DNA of 64,000 nucleotides, from positions 32,867 to 96,866 of the forward strand of contig UQAQ01000006.1 in NCBI GenBank assembly GCA_900539115.1, in the 5' to 3' direction. A model generated the notes under the pieces. That model saw only the letters and a list, made by a program, of their open reading frames with translations. It searched no databases and was not told the DNA's origin. Position 1 is the stretch's first letter, and every line of letters begins with the position of its first letter. Both the position numbers and the translations under genes were made by a program. The stretch is from an uncultured Roseburia sp. (lineage in GTDB: Bacteria; Bacillota; Clostridia; Lachnospirales; Lachnospiraceae). Shown piece after piece: positions 23,906-32,575 of the stretch.

Positions 23906-24650
23906 AGGTATCTCCTTTATAATCAATTTTTATTAATGTCAGCCCTTCGGGTGGTGCTGTCGGTCCCGCAAGTGCCCGGTCTGCCTTGCTTATCGCCTCT
24001 TCGACCGTAGAAATTTTCCGTCTGCCAAGTCCCACTTCCACAAGTGTCCCCGCAATGATCCGCACCATGTTATACAAAAATCCGCTTCCTGTCACACGGA
24101 TACAGATCTGATGTCCCATTTTTTCGACCTCACACCGGTAAATTGTCCGCACCGTCGTCTGCACCTGACTTTTTGCCGAGCAGAATCCGGCAAAGTCGTG
24201 TTCCCCGATAAAAAGTTGTGCCGCTTTGTGCATTTTTTCGATATCTAACGGAAGATAGACAAAATATGAATACAGACGTTCTGTCGGAAGCTGGATCGGC
24301 ACATTGCTGATACGATACTCATACGTCTTCTCACTGACCGCATAGCGCGGATGAAAGGTCTCTTCGACCTGCTCAGATTTCATCACACGAATATCTTCCG
24401 GAAGCCTCTGATTGACAGCGATCGCAATCTTTTCTGCCGGGATTCTGGTATCTGTATCGAATACTGCCACATTTCCCTGCGCATGTACACCGGCGTCAGT
24501 CCGGCTCGCCCCGATCAGTTCTACCGGCTCGCGCAAAAGTTCCCGGAGTGCCTCTTGCAATACTTCTTCCACAGAAATGGCATTGTTCTGGATCTGCCAC
24601 CCGTGATAATTTGTCCCATCATATGCTACCACTAATCGAACGCGCATCAT
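23892..24650 (-). CDS. truA: tRNA pseudouridine synthase A
   Basis: Makes pseudouridine at positions 38-40 of the tRNA anticodon arm. The catalytic Asp lies in SRTDAGVHAQG (D52), and GTNYHGWQ near the N-terminus and GSGFLYNMVRIIAGTL near residue 200 are family blocks. At 252 aa it has normal length. Either of two adjacent ATGs (24650 or 24647) fits the AAGGAG site, the second with better spacing. It follows ecfT by 10 nt, the usual Firmicute order. Confidence 0.96.
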   Translation of the reverse strand: MMRVRLVVAYDGTNYHGWQIQNNAISVEEVLQEALRELLREPVELIGASRTDAGVHAQGNVAVFDTDTRIPAEKIAIAVNQRLPEDIRVMKSEQVEETFHPRYAVSEKTYEYRISNVPIQLPTERLYSYFVYLPLDIEKMHKAAQLFIGEHDFAGFCSAKSQVQTTVRTIYRCEVEKMGHQICIRVTGSGFLYNMVRIIAGTLVEVGLGRRKISTVEEAISKADRALAGPTAPPEGLTLIKIDYKGDTYEIR

Positions 24651-24660
24651 TCCACTCCTT

Positions 24661-25464
24661 TTACAAAAAATGTCTCACAATCAATAGTATAATGATATAT
24701 AGTACCACGATCCCCATAGCAAGGCCGTCTGCTTTCCGGTATTTCGGCGGTTTCATCTTCGTACGCCCCTCACCGCCACGGTAACATCTTGCCTCCATCG
24801 CAAGAGCAAGATCATACGCTCGCTTCGTTGCAGAGACGAGAAGCGGTACGAGGATTGAAACCATGCCCTTCAGCCGTTCGATCAATTTTCCCTCTTCAAA
24901 ATCCGCACCTCTGGCACTCTGTGCACGGATAATACGGTTGGCTTCTTCCAGCAGAATCGGGATAAAACGCAATGCAAGCGACATCATCATCGCGATGTCA
25001 TGCACCGGTACTTTGATCTTTTCCAACGGTTTCAAAAGTGCCTCGATAGCATCCGTCAGTTTATTCGGTGTCGTTGTGTAAGTCAGCAACGACGAACCGA
25101 TGACAAGATAGGTCAGCCGGAGTGCCATAAATGCTCCCCGCTTAATGCCGCCGCTTGTGATCGATATAAATTTCCACTGAAACAGCACATCGCCTGCCTG
25201 TGTAAAAAACACATGGAAACATGCCGTAAATAAAAGCAAAAACAAAATTGGTTTCAGGCCTTTCGTGATATAGCCGAGCGGCACATGACTGTACGCGATG
25301 ACCACACCAAGAAACACCGTAACTACTGCATATCCGGCAAAATTCTGAAACAAAAATAAGGAGATCAGATACAAAATCACCGCAATAATCTTCATGCGTG
25401 GATCCAGTCTGTGAATCTTTGATTCCACCGGATAATATTGTCCTATCGTAATATCTCGTAACAT
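24661..25464 (-). CDS. ecfT: Energy-coupling factor transporter transmembrane protein EcfT (general module)
   Basis: A 267-aa EcfT that serves several S components together with EcfA1 and EcfA2. The start MLRDITIGQYYPVESKIHRLDPR is classic, and the coupling motifs SARGADFEEGKL and AMEARCYRGG are present near residues 190 and 225. About five hydrophobic segments are visible. It abuts ecfA2 with no gap. Confidence 0.96.
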   Translation of the reverse strand: MLRDITIGQYYPVESKIHRLDPRMKIIAVILYLISLFLFQNFAGYAVVTVFLGVVIAYSHVPLGYITKGLKPILFLLLFTACFHVFFTQAGDVLFQWKFISITSGGIKRGAFMALRLTYLVIGSSLLTYTTTPNKLTDAIEALLKPLEKIKVPVHDIAMMMSLALRFIPILLEEANRIIRAQSARGADFEEGKLIERLKGMVSILVPLLVSATKRAYDLALAMEARCYRGGEGRTKMKPPKYRKADGLAMGIVVLYIIILLIVRHFL

Positions 25465-26319
25465 TTATCTCTCCCCTTTTCGATATGCCAGAATGGCATC
25501 TGCCGCCTGCTTTACATTGATGGCATTGTGGGGAAGGCGAATTCCTTTTTTTGCCAGTCCTTCTACCACATACGTCACCTGCGGAGCAAGAATACCGATT
25601 TTTTCCAGTTCTTTGTAGTGGGAAAATACTTTCTCCGGTGTGCCATCATAGGCGATACAGCCGCTGTCCATGACGATCAGGCGCTCGGCATATTTCCCCA
25701 TGTCTTCCATGCTGTGCGAAACCACGATCACCGTGATCTTCCTCTCCCGGTGCAATTTTTCGATCAGATCCAGAATGTCATCTTTTCCCTGTGGATCCAA
25801 TCCTGCGGTCGGTTCATCCAATATAAGGATTTCCGGCTGCATCGCAAGCACTCCGGCGATCGCCACACGCCTTTTTTGTCCCCCTGACAACTCAAAGGGA
25901 GAGACGTCTAACAGATCTTCGCCGATCCCAACCTGCTTCAATGCCTCATACGAGCGCATATCCATTTCCAAATTATCCAATCCAAGGTTTTTCGGGCCAA
26001 ATTTTACATCTTCCAGCACTGTCGTCTCAAAGAGCTGCTGCTCCGGATATTGGAACACGATTCCAACTTTCGAACGCAGTTTTTTCTTGGAAAAGCCTTT
26101 TTCATTGATGTCTTCGCCATTGTAATACACGCCGCCGTCTGTCGGTTTCAATAGTCCGTTCAGATGCTGGATCAATGTCGATTTTCCGGAACCCGTGTGT
26201 CCGATCAATCCGATAAATTCTCCCTCGTTGATCTGTAGATTGATGTCATAGAGGGCTACTTTTTCAAACGCGGTTCCTTTTCCATATACATGTTCCACAT
26301 GATTTAACAATAAAGCCAT
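25465..26319 (-). CDS. ecfA2: Energy-coupling factor ATPase EcfA2
   Basis: A 284-aa ABC ATPase with Walker A GHTGSGKST, Q-loop VFQYPEQQLFETTV, signature LSGGQKRR, Walker B ILDEPTAGLDP and switch SHS. The YPEQQLFE motif and position mark it as EcfA2. It pairs with EcfA1 to energise vitamin uptake. GGGAGG precedes the ATG, 15 nt after ecfA1. Confidence 0.96.
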   Translation of the reverse strand: MALLLNHVEHVYGKGTAFEKVALYDINLQINEGEFIGLIGHTGSGKSTLIQHLNGLLKPTDGGVYYNGEDINEKGFSKKKLRSKVGIVFQYPEQQLFETTVLEDVKFGPKNLGLDNLEMDMRSYEALKQVGIGEDLLDVSPFELSGGQKRRVAIAGVLAMQPEILILDEPTAGLDPQGKDDILDLIEKLHRERKITVIVVSHSMEDMGKYAERLIVMDSGCIAYDGTPEKVFSHYKELEKIGILAPQVTYVVEGLAKKGIRLPHNAINVKQAADAILAYRKGER

Positions 26320-26334
26320 TTTCGTCCTCCCTCG

Positions 26335-27183
26335 TCAGGCGAGTTTTTCTGCCAGACAATTTACAAACTCATCTACTGTGATCAGATCCGTCGGAATATC
26401 CATCCCCTGCCGTCTCAGTTCCAATGCCAGTTCCGTAACCTGCGGCACGGCAAGATGATATTCCTGCAGTTTTTCTGCTTCCGCAAATACCTGCTTTGGC
26501 GTTCCCTGCATCGCGACCTTCCCGTGATTCATAACGAGTACACGGTCTGCCTCGGTCACTTCATCCATATAATGTGTTACCCATAAGATGGTAATTTCTT
26601 CCTTTTTATTAATCTCATGAACCGCTTTCAATACTTCCCGCCTTCCGACCGGATCAAGCATCGCCGTCGATTCATCAAATATGATACATTTTGGCTTCAT
26701 CGCCAATACCCCGGCGATCGCCACACGCTGTTTTTGTCCACCGGAAAGGTTGTTCGGTGATTCTTTCCGATGTTCATACATCCCTACTTTTTTCAGGGAA
26801 TCGTTGACACGTTCCCAGATTTCGGCTGTCGGTACGCCCAGATTTTCCGGTCCAAATCCCACATCTTCCTCGACAATATTATGCACGATCTGATTGTCCG
26901 GATTTTGAAATACCATGCCGGCGCGCTGCCGTATTTCCCATACCATTTCCGGTTTTCTCGTATCGATTCCGTCGACTTCGATACATCCCTCTCCCGGCAC
27001 TAAAATCGCATTGATCAATTTGGCAAGGGTTGACTTTCCGGAACCATTGTGACCTAACACCGCGATAAACTCCCCTTTGTTTATCTCAAATGATAAATGG
27101 TCGACTGCCAGTTCTACGCCTACCACCTGTTCTTCATCATCCCTGCGTATATATTCATACACTACATCCTGTATTGATATCAC
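26335..27183 (-). CDS. ecfA1: Energy-coupling factor ATPase EcfA1
   Basis: A 282-aa ABC ATPase with Walker A GHNGSGKST, Q-loop VFQNPDNQIV, signature LSGGQKQR, Walker B IFDESTAMLDP and switch THYMDE. The ESTAMLDP Walker B is typical of EcfA1. The start is GTG at 27183 with CAGGAGG 7 nt upstream. It is the first gene after the rplQ terminator; I see no separate promoter, so it probably depends on read-through. Confidence 0.96.
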   Translation of the reverse strand: MISIQDVVYEYIRRDDEEQVVGVELAVDHLSFEINKGEFIAVLGHNGSGKSTLAKLINAILVPGEGCIEVDGIDTRKPEMVWEIRQRAGMVFQNPDNQIVHNIVEEDVGFGPENLGVPTAEIWERVNDSLKKVGMYEHRKESPNNLSGGQKQRVAIAGVLAMKPKCIIFDESTAMLDPVGRREVLKAVHEINKKEEITILWVTHYMDEVTEADRVLVMNHGKVAMQGTPKQVFAEAEKLQEYHLAVPQVTELALELRRQGMDIPTDLITVDEFVNCLAEKLA

Positions 27184-27200
27184 AATGGCACCTCCTGGAT

Positions 27201-27243
27201 TATTTTAAAAGAGCGATACGGTAAAAAACCATATCGCTCTCTT
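27201..27243 (-). terminator. Terminator at the end of the ribosomal super-operon
   Basis: GAGCGATATGG pairs with CCGTATCGCTC around a T-rich loop and is followed by TTTTAAAAT. It lies 20-60 nt after the rplQ stop and before ecfA1. Confidence 0.85.
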
Positions 27244-27262
27244 TTTACACATAAACGTGTTC

Positions 27263-27805
27263 TTATACTAATTCAATAACAACTTCCATAGCTGCGTCGC
27301 CCTTACGTGGTCCGATTTTGATGATACGTGTGTATCCACCTTTGCGGTCAGCATACTTTGGAGCGATCTCGTCAAATACTTTGCTTGCTACATCAACTGT
27401 CTTAGTTCCTTTTCTCTTACCAGCTGTTGTGGTAGGAACTTCTGTGATGCCATAAAGCATTTTGTTCATCTGACGTCTAGCATGGATTCTGGAAGGAGCT
27501 TCTTTTTTGATTTCTTTATCTACTTCATCAAAAACAGTAACTTTCTTTCCATCTACTACTTTCTTTACTCTCTTACCATCTTTATCTTTCTGGGCAACTT
27601 TAGCCTTGACAGTAACAGTCTCAACGTTATCTTTTTCGCGAACACCAAGCGCGATCATGTGCTCAGCAATTCTGCGGATTTCTTTGGCTTTTGCTTCTGT
27701 GGTAACGATTTTTCCATGATAAAGAAGGTTTGTCACCTGGTTACGAAGCAAAGCTTTTCTCTGGCTGGATGTTCTTCCAAGCTTTCTATAACCTGCCATT
27801 TTCAT
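27263..27805 (-). CDS. rplQ: 50S ribosomal protein L17 with lineage-specific insertion
   Basis: A 180-aa bL17, which lines the region near the peptide exit tunnel. RKLGRTSSQRKALLRNQVTN at the start and GGYTRIIKIGPRKGDAAMEV at the end are diagnostic. It is about 60 residues longer than the usual 120-aa protein because of a charged insertion at roughly residues 63-125, a form I associate with Lachnospiraceae. It is the last gene of the alpha segment. Confidence 0.97.
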   Translation of the reverse strand: MKMAGYRKLGRTSSQRKALLRNQVTNLLYHGKIVTTEAKAKEIRRIAEHMIALGVREKDNVETVTVKAKVAQKDKDGKRVKKVVDGKKVTVFDEVDKEIKKEAPSRIHARRQMNKMLYGITEVPTTTAGKRKGTKTVDVASKVFDEIAPKYADRKGGYTRIIKIGPRKGDAAMEVVIELV

Positions 27806-27838
27806 GTCCTCCTTGAATATTTATAAAACAAAGTTCGA

Positions 27839-28801
27839 TTAATCAACATTTTCACGCAATGACAATCCAAGTTCTTTCAACTTAGCAAGCACTTCTTCCA
27901 AAGACTTACGTCCCAGGTTACGTACTTTCATCATGTCATCGGCTGTCTTATTGGTGAGTTCCTCCACCGTATTAATTCCTGCTCTCTTCAGACAGTTATA
28001 AGAACGAACAGACAATTCCAACTCATCAATGCTGAGTTCAAGAACTTTCACAGAATCGTCTTCCTCTTTCTCTACGATTACTTCTGCCATACGAGCTTTC
28101 TCTGACAGATCGATAAAGGTATTCAGATGCTCACTCATAACCTTAGCTGCAAGGCTGACTGCTTCATCCGGATCCAATGTACCATTGGTATATACATCCA
28201 ATGTCAATTTGTCAAAATCTGTAATCTGACCAACACGAGTGTTCTCGATATTGATATTTACGCGCTCAATCGGAGTAAAGATAGAATCAATCGGAATTAC
28301 GTCGATTGCCATCTCTTCTTTCTTATTTTTGTCAGAACTTACATATCCACGACCGTTTACTACTGTCATTTCAATATAAAGTTTGCTGTCTGCTCCACCG
28401 TTCAATGTAGCAATGACTTGATCTTTGTTGATGATCTCAAGATCAGAGTCACATTTGATGTCCGCTGCAGTGATAACACCCTCGCCATTAGCATCAATGT
28501 ACATGGTTTTTGTCTCATTGAGGTTATCGCTGTGATTCTTAATTGCAAGACTCTTAATGTTCATTACAATCTCAGTAACGTCTTCTTTGACACCAGGGAT
28601 CGCACTAAATTCATGAACAACGCCATCGATTTTAATGTGACTTACTGCTGTACCTGGCAGCGATGAGAGCATAATTCGTCTCAAAGAATTACCCAAAGTT
28701 GTACCGTATCCTCGTTCAAGTGGTTCTACTACAAAACGTCCATATTTCTTATCTTCAGAAATTTCCGCAATTTCAATTCTCGGTCTTTCAAATTCAAACA
28801 C
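27839..28801 (-). CDS. rpoA: RNA polymerase alpha subunit
   Basis: A 320-aa alpha subunit. The N-terminal domain (about 1-230) dimerises and nucleates polymerase assembly; YGTTLGNSLRRIMLSSLPG is invariant. The C-terminal domain (about 245-315) has the helix-hairpin-helix motifs LSVRSYNCLKRAGINTVEEL and NLGRKSLEEV that bind UP elements and activators. It sits between rpsD and rplQ as in other bacteria. Confidence 0.98.
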   Translation of the reverse strand: MFEFERPRIEIAEISEDKKYGRFVVEPLERGYGTTLGNSLRRIMLSSLPGTAVSHIKIDGVVHEFSAIPGVKEDVTEIVMNIKSLAIKNHSDNLNETKTMYIDANGEGVITAADIKCDSDLEIINKDQVIATLNGGADSKLYIEMTVVNGRGYVSSDKNKKEEMAIDVIPIDSIFTPIERVNINIENTRVGQITDFDKLTLDVYTNGTLDPDEAVSLAAKVMSEHLNTFIDLSEKARMAEVIVEKEEDDSVKVLELSIDELELSVRSYNCLKRAGINTVEELTNKTADDMMKVRNLGRKSLEEVLAKLKELGLSLRENVD

Positions 28802-28830
28802 TCTAGGACCCTCCTTTTGGGTTTACTTAA

Positions 28831-29424
28831 TTACTTGGAGTACAACTCGACGATAAGCACTTCATTGACAGGTACATCAATCTCAGCTCTTGTAGGAACC
28901 TGTGTAACTGTTCCTTTGAGATTTTCATGGTCAGCCTCTAACCAAGCCGGAACCATACGAGATCCTGTAACTTCAAGAATGTCTTTGTATCTCTGTGCTC
29001 CCTTAAATTTTTCTTTGATTTCAATAACATCTCCAGCTTTCAACTGATAAGATGGGATATTAACTGGTTTACCGTTTACAAGCACATGCTTATGATCTAC
29101 GATCTGACGTGCTTCTTTTCTTGTTCTACCATAGCCAAGACGGAACATAACGTTGTCAAGTCTCAACTCAAGGAGAATCATAAGGTTTTCACCGGTTGTA
29201 CCATATTTCAACTTCTGAGCCTTTGCGTAGTAGTTACGGAAAGGTTTCTCAAGTACACCATAGATGAATTTCGCTTTCTGTTTCTCTTTCAACTGCATTC
29301 CATATTCGCTTAATTTTCTTCCGCTTCTTGCGTTTCTATTTGATTTCTTGTCGATTCCAAGATAAATTGGATCGAGGTCAAGAGATCTACATCTTTTCAG
29401 AACAGGCGTCATATCTCTAGCCAT
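28831..29424 (-). CDS. rpsD: 30S ribosomal protein S4
   Basis: A 197-aa uS4, a primary 16S rRNA binder. The S4 domain RLDNVMFRLGYGRTRKEARQ is near residues 88-107. The N-terminus lacks the four-Cys zinc site, so it is the zinc-free form. In Firmicutes S4 often represses its own gene; here it lies in the alpha segment where translational control is classical. Confidence 0.98.
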   Translation of the reverse strand: MARDMTPVLKRCRSLDLDPIYLGIDKKSNRNARSGRKLSEYGMQLKEKQKAKFIYGVLEKPFRNYYAKAQKLKYGTTGENLMILLELRLDNVMFRLGYGRTRKEARQIVDHKHVLVNGKPVNIPSYQLKAGDVIEIKEKFKGAQRYKDILEVTGSRMVPAWLEADHENLKGTVTQVPTRAEIDVPVNEVLIVELYSK

Positions 29425-29435
29425 TTTAATACCTC

Positions 29436-29837
29436 CTATACTCTTCTACGTTTTGGTGGTCTACAACCATTGTGAGGAACTGGTGTTACGTCCTGGATAC
29501 TTGTTACTTCGATTCCGCAAGCCTGAATTGCACGGATTGCAGCTTCTCTACCAGAACCTGGTCCCTTAACCATTACTTCTACTGATTTCAAACCATGAGG
29601 CAATGCAGCTTTTGCTGCTGTCTCTGCAGCCATCTGTGCTGCATAAGGTGTGGATTTTCTGGATCCTCTGAATCCAAGTCCACCTGCACTTGCCCAGGAA
29701 ATTGCATTTCCCTGCATGTCGGTCAGTGTTACGATTGTATTATTAAAAGATGACTGAATATGTGCTTGTCCGCGGTCAATATTCTTTTTAACACGCTTTT
29801 TTGTCACTTTTTTTGCAACTTTCTTAGCCATTGACAA
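29436..29837 (-). CDS. rpsK: 30S ribosomal protein S11
   Basis: A 133-aa uS11 of the 30S platform. AHIQSSFNNTIVTLTD, GFRGSRKSTPYAAQ and the C-terminal NGCRPPKRRRV are diagnostic. A second in-frame ATG at 29831 is an alternative start. It follows rpsM by 11 nt. Confidence 0.98.
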   Translation of the reverse strand: MSMAKKVAKKVTKKRVKKNIDRGQAHIQSSFNNTIVTLTDMQGNAISWASAGGLGFRGSRKSTPYAAQMAAETAAKAALPHGLKSVEVMVKGPGSGREAAIRAIQACGIEVTSIQDVTPVPHNGCRPPKRRRV

Positions 29838-29848
29838 AACCTCCTATA

Positions 29849-30217
29849 TTATTTCTTCTTATTTGCTACTGTACGTTTTGGACCTTTACGAGTTCTAGCA
29901 TTCGTCTTTGTCTTCTGTCCACGAACCGGAAGTCCTTTTCTATGACGGATTCCTCTGTAGCATCCAATTTCCTGTAATCTCTTGATGTTCAAAGCAACTT
30001 CTCTACGAAGATCACCCTCAACAACCTGAGTCTTGTCAATAACGTCACGAATTTTAGCGACATCGTCGTCGGTCAAATCTTTACAACGAATGTCCGGGTC
30101 TACGTTTGCTTCGCTCAGAATTCTTTTTGAGCTTGCAAGACCGATACCATAAACATAGGTAAGACCTATCTCTACACGTTTTTCTCTTGGTAAATCTACA
30201 CCACTGATACGAGCCAT
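29849..30217 (-). CDS. rpsM: 30S ribosomal protein S13
   Basis: A 122-aa uS13 of the 30S head that touches the P-site tRNA and the large subunit. MARISGVDLPREKR and RHRKGLPVRGQKTKTNARTR are typical. It is separated from rpmJ by a 289-bp structured gap that is unusual for this operon. Confidence 0.98.
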   Translation of the reverse strand: MARISGVDLPREKRVEIGLTYVYGIGLASSKRILSEANVDPDIRCKDLTDDDVAKIRDVIDKTQVVEGDLRREVALNIKRLQEIGCYRGIRHRKGLPVRGQKTKTNARTRKGPKRTVANKKK

Positions 30218-30221
30218 GTGT

Positions 30222-30502
30222 ACTTTACACCTCCATTAAAATTTTAAAAATGTTTGTTTCGTGAATCTTGTGCGATCCACTATAGCCGCTTTAAATCACA
30301 ACAACTCTGCTGACCAAGAACCCGTTTTTCTTTTTCCAAAGAATCACCGGAGAAACATCGGCAGTGCTTTTCGTTGTGATATCACAGTTCCCGCAATGAC
30401 GGTGGAATCTACAATTCCTGCGGGGTCCGCTGTAACACAGAAAGCAAGACATTATATAAGCACGAAAAGAACCCGAAGTCACCTTCAGGTCTCTCAGATA
30501 TA
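30222..30502 (-). other. Structured non-coding region between rpmJ and rpsM
   Basis: About 280 nt with no gene. On the minus strand a perfect 8-bp hairpin (ACCTGAAG 30483-30490, CTTCGGGT 30471-30478) followed by TCTTTTC comes right after rpmJ and looks like a weak terminator. Further on, CCCGCA (30419-30424) pairs with TGCGGG (30390-30395), enclosing a GGAAT/ATTCC stem (30414-30418 with 30404-30408). It may be a cis-regulatory RNA of the alpha segment or an inserted repeat. Confidence 0.5.
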
Positions 30503-30506
30503 TTTA

Positions 30507-30620
30507 TTAGCCCTGTCTTTGTTTGTGTTTTGGGTTCTCACAGATGACTCTGATACGACCCTTTCTTTTGATAACTTTGCATTTTTCGCAAATTGGTTTT
30601 ACTGATGATCTTACTTTCAC
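30507..30620 (-). CDS. rpmJ: 50S ribosomal protein L36 (zinc form, GTG start)
   Basis: A 37-aa bL36 beginning VKVRSSVKPICEKCK with a GTG start; AAAGGAGG lies 8 nt upstream. C11, C14, C27 and H32 form the zinc site of the C+ form. It ends KHKQRQG. It is the first gene behind the internal promoter at 30750-30778. Only 114 nt long, it is easily missed by length cut-offs. Confidence 0.97.
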   Translation of the reverse strand: MKVRSSVKPICEKCKVIKRKGRIRVICENPKHKQRQG

Positions 30621-30749
30621 AGTAATAACCTCCTTTCACATGTTTTGACATGTTTGTATCTATAAATTTCCATCTTTTCGGACTTTCTTGGGTTAGGGAA
30701 AGTCTTGTCAGAGCGCACTTAGCCCTCTTTAGACGAAAATCCATTTCTA

Positions 30750-30778
30750 ACTATAACATAAATCACAAAGGAATGCAA
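30750..30778 (-). promoter_or_regulatory. Internal promoter of the alpha segment (rpmJ-rplQ)
   Basis: TTGCAT (30773-30778), 17-bp spacer, TATAGT (30750-30755), just 9 nt after the infA stop. The leader to rpmJ (about 120 nt) holds a GACTTTC/GAAAGTC hairpin near 30686-30709. Confidence 0.75.
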
Positions 30779-30786
30779 GCACTTTT

Positions 30787-31005
30787 TTATTTATCTCTCC
30801 AAACAATTCTTCCTTTTGTCAGATCATAGGGAGACAATTCCAATGTTACTTTGTCACCAGGCAGAATACGGATGAAGTTCATCCGGAGTTTTCCGCTGAT
30901 ATGTGCCAATACTTTATGTCCGTTTTCAAGTTCTACCTGAAACATTGCATTTGGCAGTTTTTCAACAACAGTTCCTTCAATTTCAATTACGTCTGCTTTT
31001 GACAT
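30787..31005 (-). CDS. infA: Translation initiation factor IF-1
   Basis: A 72-aa OB-fold protein that occupies the A site during initiation. MSKADVIEIEGTVVEKLPNA and MRMNFIRI-type LRMNFIRILPGDKV are family blocks, ending KGRIVWRDK. It follows map by about 40 nt and is the last gene before the internal promoter. Confidence 0.98.
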   Translation of the reverse strand: MSKADVIEIEGTVVEKLPNAMFQVELENGHKVLAHISGKLRMNFIRILPGDKVTLELSPYDLTKGRIVWRDK

Positions 31006-31046
31006 ACCATTACTCTCCTTTTTCGTGCCATTTCCGTGGCACCTAT

Positions 31047-31817
31047 TTACAATGATAAAATTTCTGGTTCGCCATCCTTACGGATATAGATGGTGTTCTC
31101 ATAATGCGCCGAATTTTCGCCGTCCTGTGTCACTACCGTCCAGCCGTCGTCTAGAAACCAGACCGGCCAGTCTCCGGCATTTACCATCGGTTCGATGGCA
31201 AGTGTCATTCCGGGCTTCAGTACGGGACCATGCCCAAATCTCGGCTTAAAATTCGGTACTTCCGGCTCCTCGTGAAGCCGTCTTCCAATTCCATGTCCCA
31301 CCAGATCGCGAACGATGGAAAATCCATTTTCCTCCACAAATTTCTGGATTGCTGCAGAAATATCGTATAAATGTCCGCCGGCAACGGCATATTTTATTCC
31401 TTCAAAAAAACTCTGCTTTGTCACCTCGATCAGTTTTTGATCGTTTTCTGATATTTTGCCGACAGCATAAGTTCTTGCAGCATCCGAATGATATCCGCGG
31501 TAGATCACGCCTGCGTCCAGGCTCACGATGTCTCCTTCCCGAAGAATGACATTTTCTTTCGGAATCCCATGTACCACTTCATCATCAAGCGATACACAGA
31601 TGGAAGCCGGATATCCTTCATAATTTAGGAAAGAGGGAATGCATCCGAACTCGCGGATCCATTCTTCTCCTTTCCGGTCAATCTCCTGTGTAGAGATGCC
31701 CGGTTCAATGATTTCACCCAATCTGTTGTGAACTTCTGCCAGAATCTTTCCGGCTTCACGCATGAGCCGGATTTCTTCTTCTGACTTGATTGTTATTCTT
31801 TCTTTTCTTCTACGCAT
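31047..31817 (-). CDS. map: Methionine aminopeptidase, type I
   Basis: Removes the N-terminal Met of new proteins with two metal ions. At 256 aa it is the short type Ia form. The metal ligands are visible: D in SLDAGVIYRGYHSD, the second D of that motif, H in GHGIGRRLHEEP, and E in LAIEPMV, with a final E before NTIYI. Substrate His is in EVVHGIP. It lies in the spc segment between adk and infA, as expected. Confidence 0.97.
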   Translation of the reverse strand: MRRRKERITIKSEEEIRLMREAGKILAEVHNRLGEIIEPGISTQEIDRKGEEWIREFGCIPSFLNYEGYPASICVSLDDEVVHGIPKENVILREGDIVSLDAGVIYRGYHSDAARTYAVGKISENDQKLIEVTKQSFFEGIKYAVAGGHLYDISAAIQKFVEENGFSIVRDLVGHGIGRRLHEEPEVPNFKPRFGHGPVLKPGMTLAIEPMVNAGDWPVWFLDDGWTVVTQDGENSAHYENTIYIRKDGEPEILSL

Positions 31818-31844
31818 GTCATTTCACTCTGCTTTGTCTGCGGA

Positions 31845-32486
31845 TCAGCCAAGGATCGCTGTGATATCATCAAATACTTTCTGCAGATCCTGTGTTCCGT
31901 CAACCTCTTTCAAGATTCCTTCTTTGGTATAATAATCAATCAAAGGCTGCGTCTGTGTATGATATACTTCCAAACGCTGTTTTACGGTTTCCGGCTTGTC
32001 ATCATCACGAAGAATGAGCTCGCCGCCACATGCGTCACAAATTCCTTCTTTTTTGGTTGGATTATATTTAATATGATAGGTTCCTCCACATGCTACGCAG
32101 GCACGTCTTCCTGACATACGATCAATGATGTTCTCATCCGGAACTTCTACATTGATGGCATAATCCATTTTTTCTCCAATTTTTGCCAATGCCTCTGTCA
32201 ATGCTTCTGCCTGTGGAATCGTACGTGGGAATCCATCGAGTACATATCCTTTTTTTGCATCATCCTGTGCCAGACGGTCTACTACAAGGTCAACGACCAA
32301 TTCATCCGGTACAAGAAGTCCTTTATCCATATATGTTTTTGCCTTCTGTCCAAGTTCTGTATTCTCTTTGATATTTGCACGGAAGATATCTCCGGTGGAA
32401 ATGTGTGGAATACCGTATTTTTCGGAAATCATTTTTGCCTGCGTACCTTTTCCGGCACCAGGAGCACCAAGCATAACAATTTTCAT
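31845..32486 (-). CDS. adk: Adenylate kinase, zinc-binding lid type
   Basis: Interconverts ATP, ADP and AMP. P-loop GAPGAGKGT is at residues 7-15. The lid carries CVACGGTYH and CDACGG, a four-Cys zinc site typical of Gram-positive enzymes. The ATG at 32486 (213 aa) is chosen because AAGGAG lies 7 nt upstream; the frame extends to 32531 without support. A hairpin separates it from secY. Confidence 0.97.
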   Translation of the reverse strand: MKIVMLGAPGAGKGTQAKMISEKYGIPHISTGDIFRANIKENTELGQKAKTYMDKGLLVPDELVVDLVVDRLAQDDAKKGYVLDGFPRTIPQAEALTEALAKIGEKMDYAINVEVPDENIIDRMSGRRACVACGGTYHIKYNPTKKEGICDACGGELILRDDDKPETVKQRLEVYHTQTQPLIDYYTKEGILKEVDGTQDLQKVFDDITAILG

Positions 32487-32509
32487 AGCCATTCTCCTTT
32501 TCATTTCAA

Positions 32510-32568
32510 TGCAAAAAAGGTAAGCGACCATACGAAAATAAATTTCCGCAGGTCGATTGCCTTTTTAT
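32510..32568 (-). terminator. Attenuator-like hairpin between secY and adk
   Basis: On the minus strand AAAAGGCAATCGACC can pair, with two mismatches, with GGTCGCTTACCTTTT, followed by T. Within an operon it would act as a partial terminator lowering adk-map-infA relative to the upstream ribosomal genes. Confidence 0.45.
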
Positions 32569-32575
32569 CCTATCA

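Noticed and set aside
30451..30479. TATAAT inside the rpmJ-rpsM gap as a promoter
   Set aside because: No acceptable -35 lies 16-19 bp upstream.
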